A DNA stretch of 64,000 nucleotides from Ceratothoa steindachneri (lineage: Eukaryota; Arthropoda; Malacostraca; Isopoda; Cymothoidae). The stretch lies in the NCBI GenBank assembly GCA_963969495.1, contig OZ018320.1, positions 77,010,813-77,074,812 on the forward strand, in the 5' to 3' direction. Shown in pieces: positions 33,799-45,533 of this stretch. Position 1 is the stretch's first letter. The number at the start of each line of letters is the position of its first letter. A program made the translations under genes and the position numbers. The notes beneath the pieces are model-generated. The model worked only from the letters and a program-made list of their open reading frames with translations. It was not told the origin of the DNA and did not search any database.

Positions 33799-35753
33799 CT
33801 ATCTTCGCGGCAATTTGTTCCAGAAGTCTACCACTCTAATGGTGAAAAAATATTTTCTTAAATCCAACCTACACCCTTGCTTTTTAATTTTCAAGTGGTG
33901 ACCTCTAGTCCGATTTCCATCATCTAACTCAAAAAACTTGCTAACATCCAATTTATCTATCCCAGAAATTTTTTTAAAGAGCTCAATCATATCCCCTCTC
34001 ACACACCTCCTTTCGAACGAGAACATATTTAATACCCTCAGTCTATCTATATATTCAAGGTGCCTCAGGGAAGGAATAATCTTTGTTGTCCTCCGTTGCA
34101 CTGACTCAAGAAGGTTAATATCGTGTCTAAAATGTGGGGACCATGCCTGTATACAGTACTCTAGATGTGGCCTAACATAAGAGTTATAGAGTTTATGAAT
34201 AACCTCCTTACTTTTGTAACTGACATTTCTCTTAATGAAACCCAGCACTCTATTTGCCCTATTTCTTGCTTCAATACACTGCTTAGAAAACCTTAATGAC
34301 TTATCTATTACTACTCCTAGATCTTTCTCATCCTCTACTGAGCTGAGCCAATAGTTAAATTCTCTATTATCTTTTTCTATGTTAATAACTTTGCACTTAT
34401 CAAGGTTGAAAGTCATTTGCCACTTATGTGCCCAGGATAACAATTTATTTAAATGCCCCTGCACTTTAAAATTATCATCAATATCTTTAACTACAGCTGC
34501 TAATTTTGTATCATCCGCAAAAATTGACACTTTATTATTAACTGCCTCCCCAAGATCGTTTATATAGATGACAAATAATAATGGACCGAGAACTGATCCC
34601 TGAGGAACCCCACTGATAACATCCCTCCACTCTGACTTTACACCATTTAGCACTACCCTTTGCTTCCTGTCTTTCAGCCACTCAGCTATCCAATTTGAAA
34701 CACCCCCACATATCATTTTTAATTTATGAACTAGTCTCCTATGTGGTACCTTATCAAATGCTTTACTAAAATCCAAGTAAATTACATCTACATTCTCTCC
34801 CTTATCTACTTGATTTGTTACGAACTCCAGAAAGTCTAGTAAATTAGTTAAACATGATCTACCTGATCTAAACCCATGCTGAGCATCGCTGATTAACCCC
34901 TCCCTCTCTAGATGTTGGCAAATCCCTTTTTTAACTATTTTCTCAAGAATTTTACAGACTACAGGAGTTAGGCTAACCGGTCTAAAGTTATTTGGATCCT
35001 CTTTACTACCCTTCTCGAAAATGGGGACTATATTCGCTCTCTTCCAATCATCGGGTATTTCTCCATATTCCAGTGACCTAGTATACAACTTCTCCAGAGC
35101 TATTGAGATACTTTCTACCCCTTCTTTAAGTATCCTAGAATGAATATTATCAGGGCCGGAGGCCTTGGTAGCATCTAACTCACCTATTAGTCCTTTCATC
35201 GTCCTCCAATCCACACTAATGGTAGTAAACACCTCTTCCCCTGACCCATGAGTACTATACATAAGACTATTTAGTTTCTCCTTTGTAAATACTGATGCAA
35301 AATGACCATTTAGTACCTCAACTATTTCCTCATCAGTTTCTCTCACAACCCCTCATATTTGATAGCTCCTATTTTAACTCTGCCAGACTTGTTATTAATT
35401 TTATAGTAACTAAAGAACTTCCTGGGATCTTTGTTGCTATCCTGAGCTAATTTAATTTCTGACACCCTTTTGTTCTTCTTTATAATCTTATTTAACTCAT
35501 TCCTAGCCATTCTATAATCAGTTGAATTTTGAATATTATTTTCTACCTGGAATTTTTTATATGCCCTTTTCTTCTCTGAAATTTTTCTAGCTATCTCCTG
35601 ATTCCACCATAATGGTTTCCTACTTTTGTTCCTAGGAGCCTTCATTGGGATACATTGCTCTTGGACTACATTTATTATATGCTTGAAAGTATCCCACATC
35701 CCATAAGCATTTTTACCTCTGAATTCTACATCCCAGTCTACAAAATTTAGCAA
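33799..35753 (-). pseudogene. CR1-group LINE ORF2: reverse transcriptase
   Basis: 35,343-35,753 covers the segment between EEP and RT (KPLWWNQEIARKISEKKRAY). After a 1-base frameshift at about 35,345, a 515-codon frame carries the whole RT: KASGPDNIHSRILKEG, DDWKRANIVPIFEKGSKED, NFRPVSLTPVVCKILEKIV, AQHGFRSGRSCLTNLLDF, VIYLDFSKAFDKVPH (motif A), GVPQGSVLGPLLFVIYIND (motif B region), FADDTKLA (catalytic YXDD-like box, about residue 276) and the thumb. It lacks an RNase H domain. It copies element RNA at a nicked target. Confidence 0.95.
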
Positions 35754-35756
35754 GCT

Positions 35757-36554
35757 TCAAAGTTTTCTATAATCTCCCTTATGAAAATTTGGAACTTTTA
35801 CAGCATTCTCGGTTATTTTACCCTTCTCAATTCCCAAGTTAAAACGAACTATCTGATGGTCACTATTTCCCAATGCTTCCCCAACAGTCAATTCTTGAAC
35901 TAAATGATCACTGTTAGAAAGTACTAAATCTAATATATTGTCCCTCCTCATTGGCTCATTAACAAATTGATTCAAAAAATTATCCTCAAAGCATTCTATG
36001 AACCTGCCACTTGTTCTATCCCTACCTATCATATTTTCCCAGTCCACAGAGTTTAAGTTGAAGTCCCCAATAATAACTGCATCTGTTTCACATCCCTTAC
36101 TTATTTCCCTTATCATTAGTTCATCTATATCATCAGTCTGCCCAGGTGTCCTGTAAAAAGCTCCCAAATGCACCATTCTATTTTTACTGAACCTAATATC
36201 TATCCAAAGTGACTCAACTCCATCCTGCTTTATTGAAGTATTTAAACTTGAAACAATGTTGTTTTTTATATTGATAATTATTCCTCCACCAATCCTACCT
36301 GTCCTTTGACTAATGTACATATTATAGCCCTGTAAATCAAATTCACTTATAGTGTCACTAAATTCTATTTCATTAATCCATGATTCAGTAACACATAATA
36401 TATCTATATCCTCACCGCTAATATAACTAAATAGCTCATCCTTCTTGTTTGTATAGAAACAATTTAACCCCCCTATCCCTGAAGCACCTCTTCCAACCTG
36501 AATGACCTCACCTCTATTGCCTTGGAACCTATTTATGTTATCTGCCAAGTCCAT
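35757..36554 (-). pseudogene. CR1-group LINE ORF2: EEP endonuclease domain
   Basis: The frame of 265 codons includes CFYTNKKDELFSYI (for the N-terminal YTNA..L.NK block), DIDILCVTESWINEIEFSD (catalytic Glu in TESW), GGGIIINIKN, LWIDIRFSKNRMVHLGAFYR, VIIGDFNLNSVDWEN (GDFN), RDNILDLVLSNSD and LGNSDHQIVRFNL (SDH). All main catalytic blocks are present. The frame ends in a single stop at 35,757 and reopens immediately in the same register at 35,753, which runs on toward the RT. Confidence 0.92.
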
Positions 36555-36607
36555 TCTACTTTCACTACTATAATGTCCTCTCGTAATTCCCTGACCACTA
36601 TTAGTAT

Positions 36608-37679
36608 CTAGTTTCCCGCCCGCAAAGACCTAATAACACGATCATACTCCTCCCACAACACATCCACAAACATGACACCTTCCATCTCACACATCCTCCT
36701 CACATAATCATTCAGCCCAATCGCACGAGAGATCCATTCTACCCCAACATCCATTCTTGGAAGCACACCTGTCACAACACCTTTCATTCTACTTTCTTTC
36801 ACCTTTTCAATCAACCTCTTGTACCTCTTACGTAACTCACATGCTCCCACTTTCTTCACATCATTCACTCCTACATGTGTAATCACAACCAGACACCAGC
36901 TCCTCATATCTATCAGACAGATCTCGCACTCCAGCACCCGGCAAACACACCCTCAAACCATTCAATCTACTTGCATTCAACTTCCTATCTAAATATCTAA
37001 CTCGCGAATCACCCATCACAAGCACTTCAGTCAGACTCCTATTCCTAACCCCTACAGACCTAACTCCATCTCCACTCCTATTCTCATTCAAACTACCAGT
37101 CACTCTACCTCCATCCCCACCCCCACCCCCATCAGTCATATCACTTCCAGTTATTTCCTCTCTTAGGGCACTGAATCTATTGGTCAAGCTAATAGGTTCT
37201 GTGTACCTCTGACTCACACACCTATTCTTCCCCTGGCTAACCACCTCAACAGAGGCAACCCTATTCTCACAAAGAACAGGAGAAGCCTCCCTAGCTACAC
37301 GTTCCCTATCCACCCTCCACTGTCCCCCATCCTCACTACGCCTATTTCTAACTAATCTAAGGGGGCTAACTTCACTATCCCTAGAACTATCATATCCTAC
37401 CTCCTCCACCGGCCCTCTACCTTCACCTGAAACATCTAACTGGCCTACCTCACCAGCTAACCTATTCCCAGCCCTAAGCCTAACACTAAGTTCCCTCCTG
37501 AGCTCAGCAACTAACCCCTCCAGCCTACATATGCTGTCTAAATCCTACATTCTCATCCCCTCTAAATCTACAATGCATTCACGCAGCCCACATACAACAC
37601 ATGTATACCCCTCACCAACTATACCACAACCAATGCATACATTCCGACACTCATGCTCACTTTCATCCCCGAACTCCAT
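36608..37679 (-). pseudogene. CR1-group LINE ORF1: zinc motif plus SGNH esterase-like domain
   Basis: The start at 37,679 gives MEFGDESEHECRNVCIGCG followed by CVVCGLREC, a Cys-rich zinc-binding motif, then an in-frame TAG near 37,556. A Ser/Arg/Glu-rich linker leads to VLVMGDSRVRYLDRKL (GDS block I, nucleophile Ser) at about 37,030. After a 1-base shift around 36,900 comes CLVVITHVGVNDVKKVG (block III, GxND). This is the zinc finger plus esterase layout described for CR1-clade ORF1 proteins, with the esterase thought to act on lipids or membranes. The last His block is probably in GVMFVDVLW and beyond, which I cannot confirm. Two lesions inactivate it. Confidence 0.8.
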
Positions 37680-37993
37680 CACTTACTCAAACAAAGAAAG
37701 AACTTAAGTAGTAATAGGAAAAAAAGAGCAACTTAGCTTTCGCTGATTCTGTGGTGAAAAAAAAACAACAACAAAAAACTGTAGAAAAATCCGAAAAATA
37801 AATCAACAGACCGAAACGAGATTTAAGGCACAACACAGTCCAAATCAGTCGCTAATTAAACCGTCAACCTAGAAACGAGGTTTCAAAACACTAATTTAAT
37901 TTAGCTACTACGTACTTTCCCGCGCAAAATAAGGTAAACAAAAGAACCTGGCCGAAAAATTAACAATGCTAAACTACTTCGTTATATTAACCA

Positions 37994-38089
37994 ATACCAC
38001 CTCCCACACCATCCCCTGCACCAGCTGCAACTTCACAGGCAATTTCTCTATGGTCGTCTGACTGTTCAAGCATTTATAATGAATATTAA
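37994..38089 (+). pseudogene. Harbinger second-ORF fragment, 3' end
   Basis: The open frame IPPPTPSPAPAATSQAISLW continues with SSDCSSIYNEY to a TAA at 38,087-38,089. Five bases on, AATAAA (38,094-38,099) is a credible polyadenylation signal. Composition and strand match the interrupted frame ending at 33,385, so the two were probably one ORF before the LINE landed. It would be convergent with the transposase on the opposite strand. Confidence 0.5.
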
Positions 38090-38269
38090 ACCCAATAAAA
38101 CATTGAATTAAAATAACATTCCCATATTTTCAGTAGCTTATTAACTACTTTTTCTTGGAAAAAAGTATGATAATTAAGTTACATAATCAAAAGGAAATCT
38201 GAGTGAATCATGTATTCCAGTAAAAGAGAAATACACTCTGATGGTTCAGAATCTATAATAAAGGTCTGC

Positions 38270-38595
38270 TACTGATAATTGTATTATTTACATACCTTAA
38301 TGTTATGTCAAGTCTCTCCTAAGCTGGAATGCTCCGCCTCATGTTTGCATTGGCTTTCTAGATGTAGGGACCAAGTAAGGGAAGGAGCTCATTAAAACTT
38401 TGTTGAGACATCCTGAAGTAGTTGAAGGATTTTGCACTGTCTGCTCTCATTTCACCCATTATGGTGTAGAATTGTCCATCACCTCAGCCTTGATGAAGCT
38501 ATTGGGTGCATACATAGTGCTCTCTGTCTTTCGTGACGACCACGGTGGCGGCGCAGAAGCAGAAGTAATGCAACTACTTCGTCCTCAGAGTCCAT
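38270..38595 (-). pseudogene. Harbinger (HARBI1-like) transposase N-terminal remnant
   Basis: The start codon is at 38,595. The first 38 codons read MDSEDEVVALLLLLRRHRGR followed by HERQRALCMHPIASS, typical of Harbinger transposase N-termini (acidic start, poly-Leu, Arg-rich, WVHPI). After two frame changes the sequence gives FYTIMGEMRADSAKSFNYFR and RMSQQSFNELLPLLGPYI, then RRSIPA and ERLDITLRYV with two in-frame stops. This is the helix-turn-helix region preceding the DDE_Tnp_4 nuclease. At 38,296 the frame meets AAG/GTATGT, a good splice donor, so an intron may have followed. The catalytic part is absent. Confidence 0.85.
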
Positions 38596-38963
38596 GCTGG
38601 AAGTGCGGCCTCGAAAGGCACGGCGCGTACCGCAGTGGCGTTATGCCTATACACACGGGCCACTCTGTGTTGTGGCTCGTTTAAGACACAGTGGCTTAAA
38701 CCAGCCACGCTGTGGCGAACACAAAGTCGCTCGTGTACTCCCGCCCTTAGGGCCAACTCAAGACAAAGCCTAACTTCGAATCTTGGAATCGCTTCACATT
38801 AAACAATATAATTCATCCCTTAATTTAGACTCCACCTCCCTCCCTTTACTGATTACATAACGGCTATTAATCATTTCCAACCAACCATTCATTATTAGTA
38901 TCCCACAACCAACTCACTTTTTTCCGCATTCTTTCACTCCCTTTCATTCTTCTTTTTTCCCCG

Positions 38964-39165
38964 TAACATAACATAACAATCCAACGGAGGATAAAAGCCA
39001 CAAGGGCCTATCAGAGGTTATCCGAGTCAACACCCGCCTCTATACGATTTCATCCAAAACACTGCTTAAAAAGGTGTCACCATCAATACTTGTCGGAAAA
39101 TAACCATACAGCTACAATACACAATATCAATAATATAATATATACAAAAAAAAATTGTGATCAAA
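38964..39165 (-). mobile_element. CR1-group LINE, solo 3' terminus
   Basis: (ATAAC)n at 38,964-38,977, then GGATAAAAGCCACAAGGGCC and GGTTATCCGAGTCAA. The sequence tracks 33,515-33,720 of the full copy to about 39,165 (including CATACAGCTACAATACAC), then stops. A severely 5'-truncated insertion 200 bp outside the Harbinger element. Its hairpin has an A-T pair where the others have G-C. Confidence 0.75.
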
Positions 39166-39313
39166 TACATACATTTTATCTTCGGTCCCTTGAAATCTTT
39201 GCTGTACTCAATGCCCTTTATTTTAGGGGGCTGGATGGTAATTTTTGGTTTGTATTCATTCTTTTAACACCTCCGCCTTCTTTTAATTAATTTTAATTAT
39301 CTGTTGTATAGCA

Positions 39314-39346
39314 CATAAAGATGGGCGCCTCAACCCAGAAACGTGG
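39314..39346 (+). other. Hammerhead-like motif (degenerate)
   Basis: ATAAAGA followed by a TGGG...CCCA stem and GAAACGTGGC. Five of the seven heptamer positions agree with CUGANGA. Lies 50 bp upstream of the hAT-like terminus. Confidence 0.3.
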
Positions 39347-39394
39347 CAAATAAATTAATCCGAGTGTCCGAAATTATTTACCTTTATTCTAAAT

Positions 39395-39560
39395 CAGGGA
39401 GGGGCAATAATTTTAAGCAGCGGACCACATGTAAGCATATGTAAAGCTTTGCGGACCACATTGAAGCTTATTTAAAGCTTTGCGGACCACATTGAAGCTT
39501 GTGTAGAGCTTTGAGGGCCACATTGAAGTTTATGTAAAGCTTTGCGGGCCGCACTTAAAA
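39395..39560 (+). repeat. hAT-type terminus with 31-bp tandem repeats
   Basis: CAGGGAGGGGCAATAATTTT followed by AAGCAGCGGACCACATG resembles the common hAT start CAGGGGTGGGCAAACTTTT...GCGGGCCACATG. The unit beginning GCGGACCACATTGAAGCTTA repeats at 39,420, 39,451, 39,482, 39,513 and 39,544, a period of exactly 31 bp. No partner terminus is recognisable nearby, so this is probably a truncated non-autonomous element with an expanded subterminal repeat. Confidence 0.65.

Positions 39561-41404
<1,844 letters not shown>

Positions 41405-41475
<71 letters not shown>
41405..41475. repeat. (TA)n microsatellite
   Basis: About 35 TA units, the right border of P5 and the left border of the Helitron-like unit. 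Confidence 0.98.
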
Positions 41476-41479
<4 letters not shown>

Positions 41480-41944
41480 GCAATGGCTTCGCCACTCCAC
41501 CCTACAGGGAAGCTTGCGCTTCGCTACTAAGATTATAATTTAAGGTTTAAAAAAAAATTCTGAACTTCGCCAATTATAATAATTTTAAAAAGGAACTATA
41601 ACTAAATTTCCTCGCTTTCAAAATATCACGTTGCTAAAATATAGTTAAAGAAGATATATAAAAATAAATTTTCTGAACTTGACCATTTGTAATTCTTTGG
41701 GTTTTAAAAATTTCACAAAATTTCGATACTTATATTTATTTCTTAACTTCACCATTTTGTTTATTTATATTATAAAAGAATTATTAGAAATAACTTTGAT
41801 AAAAAAAAATAAGTCATAACCAAACTAAGATGAAATTATTATTCAAATACTCAAAAAAATCCCCTTCTTAAATCATTGATTAAAATTTAAAATCTAAAAA
41901 AGAGCAGCCATGGTTAATTTTTTATAAATTTTCTGAACTTCGCC

Positions 41945-41949
<5 letters not shown>
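41476..41949 (-). mobile_element. Helitron-like non-autonomous unit (3' end at 41,476)
   Basis: On the minus strand the unit ends with TGGCGAAGCCATTGCCTGA and is followed by T. A short hairpin (TGGC-GAA-GCCA) lies a few bases before a CTRR terminus, as in Helitrons. The same end occurs at 46,560 and 46,983. Inside, AAATTTTCTGAACTTCGCCA-like phrases recur four times (around 41,563, 41,672, 41,740, 41,930). No protein-coding sequence. The 5' end is not defined; the other side meets (TA)n. Confidence 0.5.

Positions 41950-42011
<62 letters not shown>
41950..42011. repeat. (TA)n microsatellite
   Basis: About 31 TA units between the Helitron-like unit and palindrome P6. Confidence 0.98.
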
Positions 42012-42014
<3 letters not shown>

Positions 42015-42734
42015 GTATAATTGGGCGGAAGATTCTCTTCGTGACATATTTTATTGAAGGCGACTGTGAATTCAGCGTTAAGAATTTTCTTTCCGAGTCT
42101 CGATTTCTCTAATATTCCGTTTTCGGTCGTTGGTTAACCAATGTATAAGTTCACCAAAATTCATTACAAAAGTACTTGATGAAATATTTATTGGCCTGAC
42201 GCGTTTCGATACACACCTGTATCATTATCAAAGGTTGATATTTATAACTTAAGCGATTGAAAATCACATTACACGTGATTTTATAGATGTATTTAAATGC
42301 ACAAGGAAATGAAAATTGGTAACACAACCCGGAAAAACACTTAGGAGAATATCACATGAACCAATGAATGCTTAAGAAGGAAAATGGGAGATGTAGAGAA
42401 CGGAAAGATAGGTCAAACTATTTTAACCGTTATATGAAAATAAATAAAGAAGTTGGATTTGAATCTCTTTCATTAAGCGCTCATCGCTTATATGACCAAG
42501 ACGCTGATCGCCAGAGCTACCATATAAGCGATGAGCGCTTAATAACACAGGTTCAAATCCAACTTCTTTATTTTATGTTCATATAACGTTTAAAATAGTT
42601 TGCCCTGTCTCTCCGTTCTCTATATCTCCCATTTTCTTCTTAAGCTTTTATTGGTTCATGTGATATTCTCCTAAGTGTTTTCCCGGGTTGTGTTACCAAT
42701 TTTCATTTATTTGGGCCTTTAAATACACACACAC

Positions 42735-42736
<2 letters not shown>
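42012..42736. repeat. (TA)n-bracketed palindrome with tRNA-like core (P6)
   Basis: Left arm 42,283-42,477 and right arm 42,540-42,735 are reverse complements (GAAAATTGGTAACACAACCC; AGAAGTTGGATTTGAA). An inner hairpin (TAAGCGCTCATCGCTTATAT, 42,473-42,540) encloses the centre. The segment 42,012-42,282 lies outside the arms and carries a hammerhead-like motif on the minus strand (42,231 to 42,198: TTGATAA, GATAC...GTATC stem, GAAACGCGTC). Confidence 0.87.
42450..42523 (-). other. tRNA-like core of P6
   Basis: The minus strand reads GGTAGCTCTGGCGATCAGCG then TCTTGGTCAT and, about 45 bases later, GATTCAAATCC, resembling a tRNA D arm, anticodon region and B-box (GGTTCRANNCC with one change). Because of the palindrome, the plus strand has an exact B-box, GGTTCAAATCC, at 42,550-42,560. 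The stems do not form a convincing cloverleaf, so a SINE-type head or tRNA relic is likelier than a gene. Confidence 0.4.

Positions 42737-42737
<1 letters not shown>

Positions 42738-42827
<90 letters not shown>
42738..42827. repeat. (TA)n microsatellite
   Basis: About 45 TA units preceded by a short (CA)n. It separates P6 from P7. Confidence 0.98.
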
Positions 42828-42830
<3 letters not shown>

Positions 42831-43152
42831 GATTTTGTTAAAGACCATTTTCTTTGGAAACTTTCCATTTTACTTATTATCTCTTTATTGTTCATCTTGT
42901 AGATGGTAAACAACTTAAACGTTCATCTCTTTTTTAAATGAAATGTGTTTGGTAAAAACCAAACTTGACTTTAATTGCTGAGCTTTGCTTTTTACGAAAC
43001 ACATTTCATTTAAAAAAGAGATGAACGTAGGAGAAGTTGTTTACCAACTACAAGATGAACTAAAAAGGATAATAATAAAAGTGGAAAGTTTCCAAAGAAA
43101 ATTAATAAAGGCGAAATATACTTATGGTCTTTAACAAAATAATCTGCATACA
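42828..43152. repeat. Palindrome adjoining (TA)n (P7)
   Basis: Arms about 42,828-42,960 and 42,993-43,152 are reverse complements with small indels (GCAGATTTTGTTAAAGACCA; TTCATCTCTTTTTTAAATGA). The centre is only about 35 bp. (TA)n borders the left side only. No tRNA-like or hammerhead-like sequence found. Confidence 0.8.
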
Positions 43153-43850
43153 AGAAGGTGTTGCGTCTGCAACACCTGGTTTGCCATTTTCTCGCCGGTG
43201 TGGGGCTTTATTCTCAGAAAAGTTAAAAAGCGTTCAATCGGCCCTCCATCTTTTAAGCACCTAAGTACAACACTTTACTGATCTCTATGTGATAAATCTG
43301 GTGTTGAATCAACAGACAAACTAAAATAACCAGAAGATTAAACTTCGTCAACAATGAGCGCATGGACCCTTTGTGATATTAGTTAATTAAGTTCCTCGCA
43401 GGTGGTTTTTGACAGGTAAGAAGGATTTTCTTTCCCAGAATTTCCATACATATTTCGTAATGTGGCCTGCTAAAAATGGATCAAACTGGCTTATAAGTTC
43501 GAGTAGTCCTAGAAATTTCCCATTTGACAATGATCCAAACCTTTCTTCTGTTCATCGAAAAGCCAAACCACGTTCAGCTAACGTACAAATAACGGTATGA
43601 CACGCCTAAAGACATGTTCTCAGTAATCACACTCTTCCTGACTTTGTTTCTCTATCTGTGACTTCAACCCTGCATCTTGTTTGCGAGTTAAATATGTTAG
43701 CAATGAGTCTCGGCGAGTAGTGGTTTTCTCATGCTTATCAATTACAATAGTATTTCTCCAGTCACTGAACCCTTCTCTAGTAACAAAATTTGAGAAATAT
43801 TTATGAACAAACAGTTTACAAACAAAACAATAAACTGATCCTGTTTATGG
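43153..43850 (-). pseudogene. ZMYM1-like hAT transposase relic (TTF finger and DUF4371-type region)
   Basis: From about 43,845 down, the minus strand encodes VYCFVCKLF, then EGFSDWRNTIVIDKHEKT, the TTF-type zinc finger seen in ZMYM1-like/hAT proteins. QDAGLKSQIEKQSQEE and RRVIPLFVR follow, and after frame changes QATLRNMYGNSGKENPSYLS, LISQRVHALIVDEV, YFSLSVDSTPDLSHRDQ (first catalytic Asp region) and LKDGGPIERFLTF. The order fits the DUF4371-type catalytic fold of this hAT lineage. The frame is broken at several points and the C-terminal half is missing. A second relic of the same lineage lies at 55.2-56.8 kb. Confidence 0.8.
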
Positions 43851-44395
43851 TGAATACAATTGTCGTAGAATGGACTCCCGACGATATACCATATATCACT
43901 ATTCGTTGAGGGAACTTCCTTAATTATCTTTAGAGTGCGTTAATGTCTGGCGGCCGATATTATGTATCTTCGATATGCTTAAGAAGTGGAACTGAGCTCA
44001 AGGATAATAATATTGCTATCATTAATAAAATAGAGTTTTATTAATAATAACTATCAACAAACACAAAAACGGAAAATATTGACATAAACAGAGAATGGAA
44101 AGGGTCGTGGAGACTCGGGCTAATCCGAGGATTTAAAGGATTTAAAAAGGTAAAACAAATATAGAGTTAAAGAGATGGGATGGTTCGATAAACCATTTAA
44201 AGCACAGGATAGAATTGACAAAAGGGTTAAGTACTCAAAGGTGACGTTTGGCTTACGTAACTTTTACACTAGTGGTGCAGTGGAAGGTGGCTTGAAGGAG
44301 TTTCGGTCCGCTGGCGAGTTCCAGCCGAAGGAAGGGGGATAAAAGGATCCTGACGTGGCGTCTTGGGAAGGAGAACCGTTTCTCGACGAACGGCT
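43851..44395. other. No gene recognised
   Basis: Sequence between the hAT relic and the minisatellite. No supported feature. Confidence 0.4.
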
Positions 44396-44766
44396 TGAAG
44401 AACAATGGCTGTTCTACGTTGTTCTCTTCTGAACAAAGGGGGTGAGAACCGTCTCTTGTCTACGGGCTCAAGAACAATGGCTGTTCTAATGTTGTTCTCC
44501 TCTGAACAACAAGGGGGAAGGGTGAGAACCGTCTCTTGTCTACGGGCTCAAGAACAATGGCTGTTCTAATGCTGTTCTCCTCTGAACAACGAGGGGGAAG
44601 GGTGAGAACCGTTTCTTGTCAACGGGGCTCGAAGAACAATGGCTGTTCTAATGCTGTTCTCCTCTGAACAACAAGGGGGAAGGGTGAGAACCGTTTCTTG
44701 TCAACGGGAATCGAACGAACAATGGCTGTTCTAGTACTGTTCTCCTCTGAACAACAAGGGGAAAGC
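44396..44766. repeat. Minisatellite, ~80-83 bp unit, about 4.6 copies
   Basis: The unit starts GAACAATGGCTGTTCTAATG, continues with TGTTCTCCTCTGAACAACAA and ends with GGGTGAGAACCGTCTCTTGT plus about 12 bases. Units begin near 44,396, 44,470, 44,550, 44,633 and 44,716. Each contains short inverted pairs (GAACA...TGTTC). The 180-codon minus-strand frame across it (44,619-45,161) is probably a by-product of the repeat. Confidence 0.9.
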
Positions 44767-45533
44767 CTTTTGGACTCGGCGTCGCAAAGGCTCGAACTTT
44801 GGCACTCAAGGGATATTGTCCTCCTTCTGGACAAGTGATGGTGAATCTCGAGGTCGAGGTCCCTTGGCGCACAAAGGGAGAGAGGGTCGTGGTGATGTTT
44901 CGCGACGAAAATCTGGATCTCCAATCTGATCTTAGTGGTAAAGTTTCCATATAAATAGCCAGGACATCTCCTTGGCATGGGGGACAATGGGGTGGGAGCT
45001 TCGAGGGAACGCACAGTCGAGCCGGAGAACAATGCCTTATCTGCCCATAAGCCTAACTCAATCTGGCGAGGTCGGCGTATGGGGGGGACGATAACCTCCT
45101 TGTTTAAACATTGACATCCGGTGGCTGCGATAAGGCTCCAAGCTTCGAATCGAAGATGCACGTGGGCAGCATCGTGGTTTTAAATAATATGGGATAGGAG
45201 TTGAAATTAACGCAGCTTCAACTCGTTCTATCACAACAATCACCACTTTCTCTTGTATTTTTCGCCATTGACTTTTGTCCCCCATAAAAGTTTATGTGAA
45301 CAATACCCTACTGGTCTGCCACTACAAAGATGCCGGTAAGACTTGTCAAATGGTCCATTGTGGTGTTGACAGTTACTGGGTCCACAAGCGATCTAATAGG
45401 CTATATTATCAGCAGAGAAATCAAGCCACAACCCTGGATCTTTAGCAAAATTATGATTTTCTTCATCTTTTACAGACAGAATAATTTCACCGCCATCGCC
45501 CTGATGCACTAAACTTCCATTTTCAGCATTTTT
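44767..45533. other. No gene recognised
   Basis: GC-rich at first, then AT-rich; nothing supported. The TATAAATAG at 44,953 is not followed by a coding region. Confidence 0.4.

Larger units (their letters stand above)
33386..37990 (-). mobile_element. CR1-group LINE, nearly complete
   Basis: A 4.6-kb minus-strand LINE. It has a 5' UTR (about 37,680-37,990), ORF1 with a zinc motif and SGNH-esterase-like domain, ORF2 with EEP and RT and no RNase H, and a 3' UTR ending in a stem-loop and (TTATG)n. ORF1 and ORF2 each have one in-frame stop and one frameshift, so it is recently dead by comparison with every other LINE here. The 3' end is doubled: one terminal hairpin at 33,530-33,566 and another at 33,411-33,450 followed by the pentamer tail. 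Inserted inside the Harbinger element. Confidence 0.9.
32925..38746 (-). mobile_element. PIF/Harbinger element with TIRs and TTA duplication, split by a LINE
   Basis: The left end reads GGGCGGGAGTACACGAGCGA at 32,925. The right end is its exact reverse complement, ending at 38,746. Both are flanked by TTA (32,922-32,924 and 38,747-38,749), the 3-bp TWA duplication expected of PIF/Harbinger. Subterminal regions (to ~33,160 and from ~38,540) carry several GCCACAG/CTGTGGC and ACACGAGCG repeats in both directions. Inside are a minus-strand transposase N-terminus near the right end and a plus-strand second ORF. A CR1-group LINE (33,386-~37,985) sits within that second ORF. Without the LINE the element is only about 1.2 kb, so it had already lost the DDE core. 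Confidence 0.88.

Noticed and set aside
33799..35346. Retroviral or pararetroviral polymerase
   Set aside because: FADD box, EEP domain, absence of protease, integrase and LTRs, and a stem-loop plus microsatellite 3' end all point to a non-LTR element.
44953..44961. TATA box (TATAAATAG)
   Set aside because: No transcription unit follows on that strand; chance in AT-rich sequence.
44619..45161. 180-codon minus-strand ORF
   Set aside because: Its C-terminal third is the minisatellite translated, and the rest has no recognisable domain or support.
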